Of a stretch of DNA of 19,297 nt, positions 7,143-14,245 are shown one piece after another. Position 1 is the first letter of the stretch. Each line of letters starts with the position of its first letter. The DNA comes from JAHJSY01 sp964557155 (GTDB taxonomy: Bacteria > Patescibacteriota > Minisyncoccia > Minisyncoccales > GWA2-38-27): contig CAZKZC010000006.1 of assembly GCA_964557155.1 (NCBI GenBank), positions 1-19,297 on the forward strand, given 5' to 3'. A program made the position numbers and the translations under genes. Under the pieces are notes generated by a model that saw only the letters and a list, made by a program, of their open reading frames with translations, was not told where the DNA came from and ran no database searches.

Positions 7143-7172
7143 ATTATTACCAAATAAAAAAACCTATGTCAA
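7143..7172 (-). promoter_or_regulatory. Candidate promoter directly upstream of the long inverted repeat
   Basis: On the minus strand TTGACA (7167-7172) and AATAAT (7143-7148) stand 18 nt apart. Transcription would begin near 7136, just before the hairpin arm starting at 7129. The -35 lies inside the loop of the iscU terminator hairpin. Confidence 0.35.
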
Positions 7173-7190
7173 CCCCTAGCCGGCATAGGT
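7162..7190 (-). terminator. Terminator after iscU
   Basis: The stem ACCTATG/CATAGGT (7162-7168 with 7184-7190) has a 15-nt loop and is followed on the minus strand by a run of seven T. It lies nine bases beyond the iscU stop at 7199. Confidence 0.6.
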
Positions 7191-7198
7191 CAAACTTT

Positions 7199-7639
7199 TT
7201 AGGTTTTGTGTTGTTTTTGGATTAGTTTATGTTTCTTTTCAAGAGATTTGGGAATTGGTTTATCAATCTTCTTGTAATAATCATAAATAGCTTCGTTTAA
7301 AGCATCTACGGCCAAAAGTGAACAATGAATTTTAATTGGCGGCAATCCACCCAACTCTTTCAAAACATGTCCATTGGTAAGTTTTAATGCCGATGATATT
7401 GTCTTATTCTTAACTAAATCCGTAACAACGCTACTCGTAGATATTGCCCCAACACATCCAAAGGTCTCAAACTTAATATCTTTAATCATTTTATCTTTAA
7501 CTTTTATGTATAACTTCATAACATCTCCACATATTAAATTTCCGACTTCGCCAATTCCGTCGGCATTATCAATTCTTCCATAATTATGTGGATTCTGAAA
7601 ATGCTCTATAACTTTTTGTGAGTAAGTATTATTTTCCAT
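7199..7639 (-). CDS. iscU: Fe-S cluster assembly scaffold, IscU/NifU N-terminal type
   Basis: A 146-residue cytoplasmic scaffold on which Fe-S clusters are built with sulfur delivered by the cysteine desulfurase. The family's three cluster cysteines are present: Cys37 in ICGD (with Asp39 beside it), Cys62 in FGCVGAISTSS, and Cys106 in KIHCSLLAVDA. The region before Cys37 reads GNLICGD rather than the usual GAPACGD, a divergent detail. The C-terminus carries a Lys/His-rich tail after residue 125. The start overlaps the end of iscS by 11 nt, so the two are translated from one mRNA. No SufBCD, HscAB or ferredoxin gene is in view, so this is a minimal pair. The choice between IscU and a short NifU is a matter of naming. 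Confidence 0.92.
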   Translation of the reverse strand: MENNTYSQKVIEHFQNPHNYGRIDNADGIGEVGNLICGDVMKLYIKVKDKMIKDIKFETFGCVGAISTSSVVTDLVKNKTISSALKLTNGHVLKELGGLPPIKIHCSLLAVDALNEAIYDYYKKIDKPIPKSLEKKHKLIQKQHKT

Positions 7640-8783
7640 AAGGAGATATCTCTCTTAATTTTTTAACAATATTTGGTAAAACCTTAATTAAATAATCAAT
7701 GTCTTTCTCCGTCGTCTGACGACCTAAAGATATTCGCACAGATCCGTGAGCTTGTCCATGCGTTAAACCAGTTGCCAATAGAACATGACTTGGCTTTAAT
7801 CTTATCGAAGAACAAGCTGAGCCAGTTGAAACAGCTATTCCATTTAAATCAAGCTGAATTATTAATGACTCTCCTTCAATGAAATCAAATCTAAAACTAG
7901 CACTATTGGGCAATCTTTTTACAGGGTGGCCCGTTAAATACGAATTCTTTATTTTTAAAACATTGGTAATTAATTTATCTCTTAATTTAATTGTTCTTTG
8001 ATTCTCTGTTCCCATTTTTTCTTTGGCTATCTCGCAGGCCTTAGCAAATCCAACAATCCCTGAGATATTGACAGAAGAAGAGCGCAAACCGTTTTCTTGC
8101 CCCCCTCCATGTAATAACGGAGTGAGTTCAACTCCTTGACGAATAAACAAGCAAGCTACTCCTTTAGGTCCATATATTTTATGAGAGCTAGTTGTTAATA
8201 AGTCGATATTCATTTTATTAACATCAACTGGAATCTTACCAAAGGTTTGCGAAGCATCTGTGTGAAATAAAACCCCTGCTTGTTGGCATATCTTGCCAAT
8301 CTTCTCAATATCTTGAATAGTTCCTATTTCGTTTGAGGCATGGATAATTGAAACCAAAACTGTGTCTTTTGTAATTGCCTTTTTAACATCTAGGGGATTA
8401 ATTAAGCCATTTTTATCCACAGGGATTCTAGTTATTTTAACCCCTTGATCTTCCAACCACTCCGCTGTTCTCATAATGCAAAGATGCTCTATGGAAGAAA
8501 TGATAATATGTTTTCCTTTGATGCCTTTTAAAACTGTATTATTGCTTTCAGTTGCCGAACTAGTAAAGATTATTTCGTTGGGTTTAGCTTTCATCAAATC
8601 AGCCACTGTTTCCCTGCTTTTCTCTAAGACCAGCTTGGCTTCTTGACCAAAACCATGAATAGACATGGTGTTGCCAAACTTTTCTGAAAAATAAGGGAGC
8701 ATAGCTTTAACCACCTGTTCATCAACCGGTGTCGTCGCCGCATAATCCAAATATATTTTCTTTTTATTTCTCGAATTCTTCAT
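7629..8783 (-). CDS. iscS: Cysteine desulfurase, IscS/NifS family
   Basis: A 384-residue PLP enzyme that converts L-cysteine to alanine and a persulfide, which is passed to IscU and possibly to tRNA thiolation enzymes. Visible motifs are YLDYAATTPV at the N-terminus, SATESNN near 76-82, His100, HTDASQ (174-179, Asp176 contacting PLP), SSHKIYGPKG with the PLP lysine at 202, and STGSACSS with the persulfide cysteine at 324. The long flexible Cys loop is the IscS/NifS type, not SufS. GQENGLRSSS replaces the more common G(S/Q)ExGxRxGT. Length is normal for the family. It overlaps iscU by 11 nt. The ATG stands 6 nt after a good -10, suggesting a leaderless transcript. Confidence 0.95.
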   Translation of the reverse strand: MKNSRNKKKIYLDYAATTPVDEQVVKAMLPYFSEKFGNTMSIHGFGQEAKLVLEKSRETVADLMKAKPNEIIFTSSATESNNTVLKGIKGKHIIISSIEHLCIMRTAEWLEDQGVKITRIPVDKNGLINPLDVKKAITKDTVLVSIIHASNEIGTIQDIEKIGKICQQAGVLFHTDASQTFGKIPVDVNKMNIDLLTTSSHKIYGPKGVACLFIRQGVELTPLLHGGGQENGLRSSSVNISGIVGFAKACEIAKEKMGTENQRTIKLRDKLITNVLKIKNSYLTGHPVKRLPNSASFRFDFIEGESLIIQLDLNGIAVSTGSACSSIRLKPSHVLLATGLTHGQAHGSVRISLGRQTTEKDIDYLIKVLPNIVKKLREISPYGK

Positions 8784-8789
8784 ACTTAT

Positions 8790-8818
8790 TTTATACCATT
8801 ATCTCAACCCAAAATCAA
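8790..8818 (-). promoter_or_regulatory. iscS-iscU promoter, predicted leaderless
   Basis: On the minus strand TTGATT (8813-8818), 17 nt, then TATAAA (8790-8795) with a TGG extension. Only 6 nt separate the -10 from ATG 8783, so transcription should start on or beside the start codon. There is no Shine-Dalgarno. Confidence 0.6.
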
Positions 8819-8820
8819 GC

Positions 8821-8840
8821 GAAACAACTGTTCTTGTTTC
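8821..8840. repeat. Short hairpin upstream of the iscS promoter
   Basis: GAAACAA (8821-8827) and TTGTTTC (8834-8840) form a 7-bp stem with a 6-nt loop. It lies between the stop of the permease gene (8849) and the iscS -35. It could be a weak terminator or an operator; no proper T-run follows on the minus strand. Confidence 0.3.
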
Positions 8841-8848
8841 ATCTTATT

Positions 8849-10066
8849 TTATTCGTAGCGGAGGGCGTCTACGGGTTTTAATTTTGAAGCACCACGAGCT
8901 GGAAAATATCCGGCGAGACAGCCAATAAGAAACGAAAATGTTAAGCCGAAGAGAATAAGCCATGGACTCATTGAGGCCTTTAAATAAAGTCCGCCTGTTG
9001 TTTTTAAGACAAGCTCTGCCATTTTCGCCAGGCCTAATCCTAAAATAATTCCGCCAATCCCTCCAAATAATCCAAAGAATCCCGACTCAATTAAAAAAAT
9101 TGTTGTTATTGTTTTTCTTTTTGCTCCAACTGCTTTCATAATACCAATCTCTCGAATTCTTTCATGAACCGAAGTGTACATAGTATTCATAATTCCTACA
9201 GCCCCCACAATAATAGAAATACTAGCAAAACCAAATATTGCTGCCTGAATTATGGCTAAAATATCTTCTACAATTGCCGTCGCTTTTTCACTAGTCAAAA
9301 CTGAAAAAGTTGGTGAATCTATTCCCCTAACCCTTTTTCGGCTTTCATTTAATTCTTTTTCAATATTCTCAGCTACTGAATCAACATCGTATCCTGGCTT
9401 CACTTTAGCCATAGCAAATTTAGCTCCATCTCTTTCTCCGGTTAATGATTGAAAAACTGCTAAATCCATAGTCGCTGAAGAATCATCTTGCTGGTTCCCC
9501 AAAGATTGTAAAACTCCGGCCACTTCAAATTTTTTACCGTTGATTGTTACTTCATCGCCAGCTTTTATGCCCGGAAAAATATTCTCAGGAATCGCCTTTC
9601 CAATAACGATTTCCTTTTTGCCTGGAATTGACCATCTTCCATCAGTTGTTTGCCAGCCCATATCATCTCTTAGAACGGTTAACCCTTTATCTAGAGAAAT
9701 ACCGTTAATTAATATGGTCTTTACTTCTCCCTCAAAACGAATAGCCAATGCTTTATAGGTCATCGGCACTACATCCTGCACACCCTTAGCTTTTTTAATA
9801 GCATCTATGTCATTATTGTTTAATTCCAAGTCACCAGCAACAGCTCTAGCCAGATTATCTAATTCCCCGGGAAAGACCATAATAATGTCTTTACCAATCA
9901 TACTTAATTGCTGAAGTATTGCTCCCTTTATTCCTTCACTTAAAGATAACAATGAGATAATAAGAAAAACACCAATGACAACGCCAATCATTGTTAGCCA
10001 ACTTCTGATTTTACTTCTTCTTAAGCTCCTTATGGCAATTTTTATATATTCCTTTAATATTCCCAT
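8849..10066 (-). CDS. MacB-type ABC transporter permease (FtsX superfamily)
   Basis: A 405-residue inner-membrane permease. The N-terminal amphipathic segment and first helix (about 23-42, in RSWLTMIGVVIGVFLIISLL) lead into a large extracytoplasmic MacB-type domain (about 43-265), then three C-terminal helices (about 272-296, 318-347, 366-390) with the FtsX-family sequence REIGIMKAVGAKRKTI. It lacks a fused ATPase, as is usual outside proteobacterial MacB. It pairs with the ATPase whose 3' end it overlaps by 13 nt and with the adaptor further upstream. Such complexes move peptides, lipids or antibiotics by mechanotransmission across the envelope; the substrate cannot be told. The gene symbol is left open because the family has many paralogues. 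Confidence 0.9.
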   Translation of the reverse strand: MGILKEYIKIAIRSLRRSKIRSWLTMIGVVIGVFLIISLLSLSEGIKGAILQQLSMIGKDIIMVFPGELDNLARAVAGDLELNNNDIDAIKKAKGVQDVVPMTYKALAIRFEGEVKTILINGISLDKGLTVLRDDMGWQTTDGRWSIPGKKEIVIGKAIPENIFPGIKAGDEVTINGKKFEVAGVLQSLGNQQDDSSATMDLAVFQSLTGERDGAKFAMAKVKPGYDVDSVAENIEKELNESRKRVRGIDSPTFSVLTSEKATAIVEDILAIIQAAIFGFASISIIVGAVGIMNTMYTSVHERIREIGIMKAVGAKRKTITTIFLIESGFFGLFGGIGGIILGLGLAKMAELVLKTTGGLYLKASMSPWLILFGLTFSFLIGCLAGYFPARGASKLKPVDALRYE

Positions 10067-10761
10067 AATACATCTAATTTACCATTCTTAACTATTTGGC
10101 CATCTTTAATATTAATTGTATGTTCTGTATAATCGGCGATATTGGGATCGTGAGTAACAACAATAATCGTTTTCTTTTGATTTTTATGAAGATCAACTAA
10201 AATATCCATTATCTTTTTTCCTGTTGTTGAATCCAGATTACCGGTTGGTTCGTCAGCAACTATAATATCTGGATCATTAGCCAATGCTCTAGCAATAGCT
10301 ATTCTTTGCCTTTCCCCTCCAGAAAGCTCAGATGGTTTATGATTTAATCTATCTTTCAAACCAAAAGATATTAGTAATTTCTCGGCTCTTTCTTTTCTTG
10401 TTTTCTCGTCAACTCCTTGAAAAACCATTGGAAGCGTTACATTTTCCGTAGCGGTAAGATTATGAAGTAAGTTAAATTGTTGGAAAACAAATCCTATTTT
10501 CTGACCACGCACCATGGAAAGTTCATCTTCAGACATTTTAGAAATATCACGACCATCAATATATGCTTTTCCTTTGCTCGGTAAATCCAAAGCTCCAATA
10601 ATGTGTAAAAGGGTTGATTTACCAGAACCAGAGGGTCCCATTATGGCAACAAAAGAGCCCTGCTTTATTTTTAAACTAGCCCCTCTTAAAACAGTTAAAT
10701 CAGTTTCGCCCAATTTATATGTCTTCCAAACATCTTCAACTTTTATTATTTCCTCTGCCAT
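10054..10761 (-). CDS. ABC transporter ATPase, MacB/LolD type
   Basis: A 235-residue soluble ATPase that powers the adjacent permease. All motifs are intact: Walker A GPSGSGKS at 42-49, Q-loop Gln94-95, signature LSGGE at 146-150, Walker B IIVADEP at 166-172 with its Glu, D-loop LDS and switch His204 in VTHD. The phrase ADEPTGNLDS is typical of the LolD/MacB/FtsE group. It overlaps the permease gene by 13 nt. Upstream lie a likely promoter and a leader hairpin, with two AGGAG motifs but none at normal distance from the ATG, so initiation may depend on RNA folding. Confidence 0.93.
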   Translation of the reverse strand: MAEEIIKVEDVWKTYKLGETDLTVLRGASLKIKQGSFVAIMGPSGSGKSTLLHIIGALDLPSKGKAYIDGRDISKMSEDELSMVRGQKIGFVFQQFNLLHNLTATENVTLPMVFQGVDEKTRKERAEKLLISFGLKDRLNHKPSELSGGERQRIAIARALANDPDIIVADEPTGNLDSTTGKKIMDILVDLHKNQKKTIIVVTHDPNIADYTEHTINIKDGQIVKNGKLDVLWEY

Positions 10762-10782
10762 AAATTATTTAAGAAGCTTATC

Positions 10783-10801
10783 TAAGGAGCTAAGCTCCTT
10801 A
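10783..10801 (-). promoter_or_regulatory. Leader hairpin of the ABC ATPase gene
   Basis: TAAGGAGCT and AGCTCCTTA are perfect 9-nt arms around one base. The hairpin lies 22-40 nt before the ATG and buries an AGGAG sequence, while a second AAGGAG lies just upstream of it. It could modulate translation or act as a terminator remnant. No known riboswitch is recognised. Confidence 0.4.
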
Positions 10802-10825
10802 TTTAAATCTCCTTACTTAAATGTT

Positions 10826-10853
10826 ATCATATCAGACAAAAAAAGCCAGTTAA
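10826..10853 (-). promoter_or_regulatory. Candidate promoter of the ABC ATPase-permease genes
   Basis: On the minus strand TTAACT (10848-10853), 16 nt, then TATGAT (10826-10831). The predicted start near 10819 gives a leader of about 58 nt that includes the hairpin at 10783-10801. This would let the ATPase and permease be expressed separately from the adaptor gene. Confidence 0.45.
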
Positions 10854-10859
10854 GCGTTG

Positions 10860-11018
10860 AAATGTTCTACACCGAGNNNNNNNNNNNNNNNNNNNNNNNN
10901 NNNNNNNNNNNNNNNNNNNNNNNNNNNNNNNNNNNNNNNNNNNNNNNNNNNNNNNNNNNNNNNNNNNNNNNNNNNNGACCAACATCTCTGGATGCTTGAC
11001 ACTCGGTGAAAAACATTT
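10860..11018. repeat. Inverted repeat arms flanking an assembly gap
   Basis: The 17 nt left of the N-run (10860-10876) are the reverse complement, at 15 of 17 positions, of 11002-11018. The stretch between, including 25 known bases right of the gap, is undetermined. The arms look like the ends of a small mobile or palindromic element that broke the assembly. Confidence 0.6.
10877..10976. other. Assembly gap (100 N)
   Basis: Exactly 100 N, the conventional placeholder for a gap of unknown length. Frames crossing it are not real genes. Confidence 0.98.
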
Positions 11019-11027
11019 CTTAGCCCA

Positions 11028-11106
11028 TGTCATTCTGAGTCCGCAGGCGAAGAATCCCGTCCGTTTTGAAATTTATCGAAATCCTTCACTGCGGTTCAGG
11101 ATGGCA
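11028..11106. repeat. GC-rich imperfect palindromic intergenic repeat
   Basis: The left arm begins TGTCATTCTGAGTCCGCAG (from 11028) and the right arm ends with its imperfect complement CTGCGGTTCAGGATGGCA (to 11106). The GC content is clearly above the surroundings. From general knowledge, TGTCATTCTGAG...GAAGAATC-type palindromes occur in many copies in diverse bacterial genomes as non-coding repeats. No frame in it looks coding. Confidence 0.65.
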
Positions 11107-11146
11107 CTGGAAGCTCAGAATTTTCTATATCCAGAAATGGACATAA

Positions 11147-11172
11147 ACTTCTACACTCTAGAGTATAGAAGT
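11147..11172. repeat. Near-perfect 26-nt palindrome
   Basis: ACTTCTACACTCTAGAGTATAGAAGT reads as its own complement with one mismatched pair. It has no loop, so it could be a protein-binding site or the end of the neighbouring repeat cluster. Confidence 0.5.
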
Positions 11173-11187
11173 ATTTGGAATTTATTG

Positions 11188-11226
11188 AGAAATGAATGAG
11201 GCTCGACCTCATTCATTTCTTTTTTG
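11188..11226 (+). terminator. Terminator-like hairpin sharing its core with the glycosidase gene
   Basis: Perfect 14-bp arms (11188-11201 and 11207-11220) close on CTCGA and run into a string of T on the plus strand. The central 27 nt are identical to 1429-1455. No plus-strand gene is known upstream, although one could lie in the gap. Confidence 0.65.
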
Positions 11227-11243
11227 AACTCTTAGTACCAATA

Positions 11244-11270
11244 AAAAAGACTTTTAAGAGAGGTCTTTTT
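11244..11270 (-). terminator. Terminator after the adaptor gene
   Basis: AAAAAGAC (11244-11251) and GTCTTTTT (11263-11270) form an 8-bp stem with a T-rich flank on either strand. It lies 23 nt beyond the adaptor stop at 11293 and so separates the adaptor from the ATPase-permease pair. Confidence 0.65.
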
Positions 11271-11292
11271 CAATAGGCTAAATGCTAAATAG

Positions 11293-12918
11293 TTATTTTT
11301 GTTTCTCGCCAATGATGACTTGTTCTCCTTCAGATAAACCAGAAATAATTTCAATATTATCTTCTCCTTCTAAGCCAAGTTCTACCTCTCTATAAACTAA
11401 TTGCTTCCCAATATATACTTTAGCCATTTTGACGCCATCTCTTTTTTCTATTGCTTCTGTTGGTGCAGTCAAAACATTCTCTTTCTTGTTAGTTTCAATA
11501 ACAACATCAGCTGTCATTCCTGGCTTTATATTCTGCCCACCAATCTTAAAACTAATATTAACTTCGTAATAGACCACACCGTCAATTAATTTTTCGGCTG
11601 GATCAATAGAAATAACTCTTCCATCAAAAATATCATCAGAAAAGGCAGGCAACATAACTTTAACATAATTGTTTGCTTGAACATCAACAATATCTTCTTC
11701 ATATATATCTACTTCTACTTGAAATGGACCCGAAGGGAGAAAGACAACAACTGAATCCGTTGGCTGAACTGTCTCCCCTTTTCTTTTATTAATCTTTAGA
11801 ACCTGACCATCAATTGGACTTTTTAAAACAGCTTCACTAATCTTATTGTTCAATAAAGAAACTTTGGATTGAGCTTGTTTTATCTTAGCTAAGTATAGGT
11901 TGATGGCTTCTTGAGTAGGGCCAGCTTTTTTTAAAGCAAGTTCATCTTCTTTCTTCTGTAAAGCAATCTCAGCTGAAGCAACGCTTGCTGTAGCATCGCT
12001 AATATTTGTTGAATTGGCAATCTTAGCTGTTGCTATTACTTGCTGAGCCGAAACAATATCTTCGTGAGCTGTATTAACATAAGTTCTTTGATTATCTATG
12101 ATTGTTTTATCAGCGCTAGTAACACTATATGCTCCCGACTCTGTCGTATTTCTGACATTAGCCAAAGCTAGTCGTGAACTTGAAAGAGAGTCCTTTGTTT
12201 TAGACAAAGCTAATTCAATCTTATTCCGATCAAAATCTACTTTTGCCGAATCAATATATGTTTTTGACTGATTTAGAGCATTTTGGATAGTACTAATACT
12301 ATTTCTAATAGCAATACTTTCCTGATCGCTTCCGCTGAAATATTTGCTTTCTAGGGCCCGCACCGCAATCAATGCATTATATATGTCTAAATAGGCACTA
12401 TCTAACTCATCAAGAGCGTCTTCATAGGCCTGATTTAGACCTTCTTCAGCTGAAGATTTAACATTCTCCAATGTTTGCTTACTGTTATCAAGAACTAATT
12501 GAGCATTGGTAATATCTGTTTCAACAATCTTTATTTCTTCTTCAGAAGAACCAGCCAATAGTTGGCTGTAATCAGCATTAGCAACATCTAAAGTTGCTTG
12601 AGCTTCACTCAATTCAATATATAATTGACTAGTATCTAGCTTGGCTAATTGTTGCCCAGTTGTAACATTGTCTCCAACTTTTACAAATATATCGCTAAGC
12701 TTACCAGCGTTTCTAAAGCCGAGATCGGCCTGCTCTGAAATCTTAACCATTCCTGTTTCGGAAACTTCTTTCACAACAGAACCATAAGAAACTTCGCTTA
12801 AAATATATTCTGGCCCGTTATCTCCGCCGAAAATGCTATAGCCAACAACTCCAACAACAATCAAAATAATAACTATTATTATGACCTTTTTACTAAAAAT
12901 CTTCTTAATTTTTTTCAT
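11293..12918 (-). CDS. Periplasmic adaptor (membrane fusion protein), MacA/HlyD family
   Basis: A 541-residue membrane-anchored adaptor. The N-terminus is Lys-rich with one helix (about 12-30). A barrel-sandwich half-motif (SEQADLGFRNAGKLSDIFVK, TGQQLAKLDT) leads into a very long Ala/Gln/Ser-rich coiled-coil hairpin (about 95-365). The returning lipoyl half follows (LKSPIDGQVLKINKRKGETV), then beta-barrel and membrane-proximal domains (VVIETNKKENVLTAPTEAI). It should link the MacB-type permease to the cell exterior. The coiled coil is longer than in typical MacA, and no TolC partner is seen. Position 12918 is the only start visible, one base from an assembly gap, so its upstream region and a longer N-terminus cannot be checked. 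Confidence 0.88.
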   Translation of the reverse strand: MKKIKKIFSKKVIIIVIILIVVGVVGYSIFGGDNGPEYILSEVSYGSVVKEVSETGMVKISEQADLGFRNAGKLSDIFVKVGDNVTTGQQLAKLDTSQLYIELSEAQATLDVANADYSQLLAGSSEEEIKIVETDITNAQLVLDNSKQTLENVKSSAEEGLNQAYEDALDELDSAYLDIYNALIAVRALESKYFSGSDQESIAIRNSISTIQNALNQSKTYIDSAKVDFDRNKIELALSKTKDSLSSSRLALANVRNTTESGAYSVTSADKTIIDNQRTYVNTAHEDIVSAQQVIATAKIANSTNISDATASVASAEIALQKKEDELALKKAGPTQEAINLYLAKIKQAQSKVSLLNNKISEAVLKSPIDGQVLKINKRKGETVQPTDSVVVFLPSGPFQVEVDIYEEDIVDVQANNYVKVMLPAFSDDIFDGRVISIDPAEKLIDGVVYYEVNISFKIGGQNIKPGMTADVVIETNKKENVLTAPTEAIEKRDGVKMAKVYIGKQLVYREVELGLEGEDNIEIISGLSEGEQVIIGEKQK

Positions 12919-12919
12919 A

Positions 12920-13019
12920 NNNNNNNNNNNNNNNNNNNNNNNNNNNNNNNNNNNNNNNNNNNNNNNNNNNNNNNNNNNNNNNNNNNNNNNNNNNNNNNNN
13001 NNNNNNNNNNNNNNNNNNN
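12920..13019. other. Assembly gap (100 N)
   Basis: Exactly 100 N of placeholder sequence just before the adaptor start codon. The promoter or an upstream gene may be missing. The 44 known bases on the other side (13020-13063) hold nothing recognisable. Confidence 0.98.
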
Positions 13020-13063
13020 TTTTAGGAAGAGCATGAGGAAATATGTTAATGATTTTTAATGAA

Positions 13064-14203
13064 TTAAAAGATATAATAAATACCTAGAATAAAAAGAATT
13101 ATTGCTTCTAACAAGGTTATCCAAGTAGTAATTTTGCTTGAGGCCAACCAAAGTTTCATGGTGAAAAAAGCTACAAGAAAAACAATAATCTCATCTAACA
13201 TATAGAATAAAAGAAATATTCCTATATACAATAAATACTGGAATGTGGATAGTCCCGATTGAGCTAAAATACCAGCAAAAGCTACTGGGATAACAGCTGA
13301 GCAGGGAAACTCTATAATAGCAAGAATCCCAGCGAATAAAAGAACGCCCCCTAACAACAAAAGAGTGTTAGTTGAATTTTTAAGAGAGGCCTGAAATTTT
13401 GAAGTGAATTTAGCAATTATTCCACTGCCATCAGCTACCTCGCAAGTTGGTCCATATTTTCTAAACTTTAAGAATTGTTTAAAGAAATATATTCCTCCGC
13501 CAATGCCTAAAAGCCCTATTAGTATTTGCAACAACCGCATATAAGGAGTGAAAATAGAAAATATTTGATACCAAATAACTATTAATAATCCATAAACAAT
13601 AGCTGTTGTCAGAATAAAAATACCTCCAAAAAGCAATGTCTTCTTTCTTGATTTTATAGCCAAAACTAACCCCAAAATTAAAACCAAGGCTCCAAGAGAA
13701 CAAACATTAAATCCATCTAGCGCTCCTAGAATAACAGCTAGAATAGGCAACGAAAAATTTTTAACATTAATATTGCCAATTATAGGAACATTAATATTTC
13801 CTTCCAAGTCAACAATGCTAAAATCTCCTTTTGATGATTCATCTTTTTTGCACTTTTCAATACATCTTTCAATATCTTCTCCAATTTTATCATTAAATCC
13901 GATAAAGTAATTTTCGTTAGTAAAAGTAGCCGGAACCATTCCGTAATAATTAACCGGAACATCGGACTCTTTGTAATACTCCTTCAATAAATCAACATTA
14001 GCTTTTTCATTAACAGAATATCTGTTAATTATAATATTTGAATACTTTTCTTCTAATTCATCTAAGAATTTTTCCTCTTCCGCACAATGAGGACAAGTAG
14101 GACTGAAAAAGAAATCTATCTTTATCTCTTGAGCAGAAATATTAAAAGCAAAAAAAGAAAAAACAAAGACAGAAACAAAGAAAATTATCTTTTTATTAAT
14201 CAT
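13064..14203 (-). CDS. Thioredoxin-domain / CcdA-DsbD-like membrane redox protein
   Basis: A 379-residue protein: signal sequence (1-24), an extracytoplasmic thioredoxin- or glutaredoxin-like domain (about 26-125) with CPHC at 37-40 and the cis-Pro loop VPATF near 90-94, then six or more helices (about 152-378). The membrane part carries one cysteine in each half (Cys168 in GFNVCSLGAL, Cys301 in EFPCSAVIPV), the arrangement that lets CcdA/DsbD proteins carry electrons across the membrane. The order thioredoxin-then-membrane is a compact version of DsbD. Likely role: reducing or exchanging disulfides in exported proteins such as the Cys-rich secreted protein in this window, which is inference. 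The -10 TATAAT lies 6 nt before the ATG, so the mRNA is probably leaderless. Confidence 0.82.
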   Translation of the reverse strand: MINKKIIFFVSVFVFSFFAFNISAQEIKIDFFFSPTCPHCAEEEKFLDELEEKYSNIIINRYSVNEKANVDLLKEYYKESDVPVNYYGMVPATFTNENYFIGFNDKIGEDIERCIEKCKKDESSKGDFSIVDLEGNINVPIIGNINVKNFSLPILAVILGALDGFNVCSLGALVLILGLVLAIKSRKKTLLFGGIFILTTAIVYGLLIVIWYQIFSIFTPYMRLLQILIGLLGIGGGIYFFKQFLKFRKYGPTCEVADGSGIIAKFTSKFQASLKNSTNTLLLLGGVLLFAGILAIIEFPCSAVIPVAFAGILAQSGLSTFQYLLYIGIFLLFYMLDEIIVFLVAFFTMKLWLASSKITTWITLLEAIILFILGIYYIF

Positions 14204-14209
14204 AGTTCA

Positions 14210-14237
14210 ATTATATCAGATTCTACGATTTTTACAA
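14210..14237 (-). promoter_or_regulatory. Promoter of the thioredoxin-DsbD-like gene, predicted leaderless
   Basis: On the minus strand TTGTAA (14232-14237), 16 nt, then a perfect TATAAT (14210-14215), 6 nt before ATG 14203. It lies in the 42-nt gap after the nuclease gene. Confidence 0.55.
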
Positions 14238-14245
14238 ACATTATA

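Noticed and set aside
10514..11033. Frames on either strand crossing the N-run
   Set aside because: They read through 100 N, so much of the sequence is undefined, and they overlap the ABC ATPase gene or its leader.
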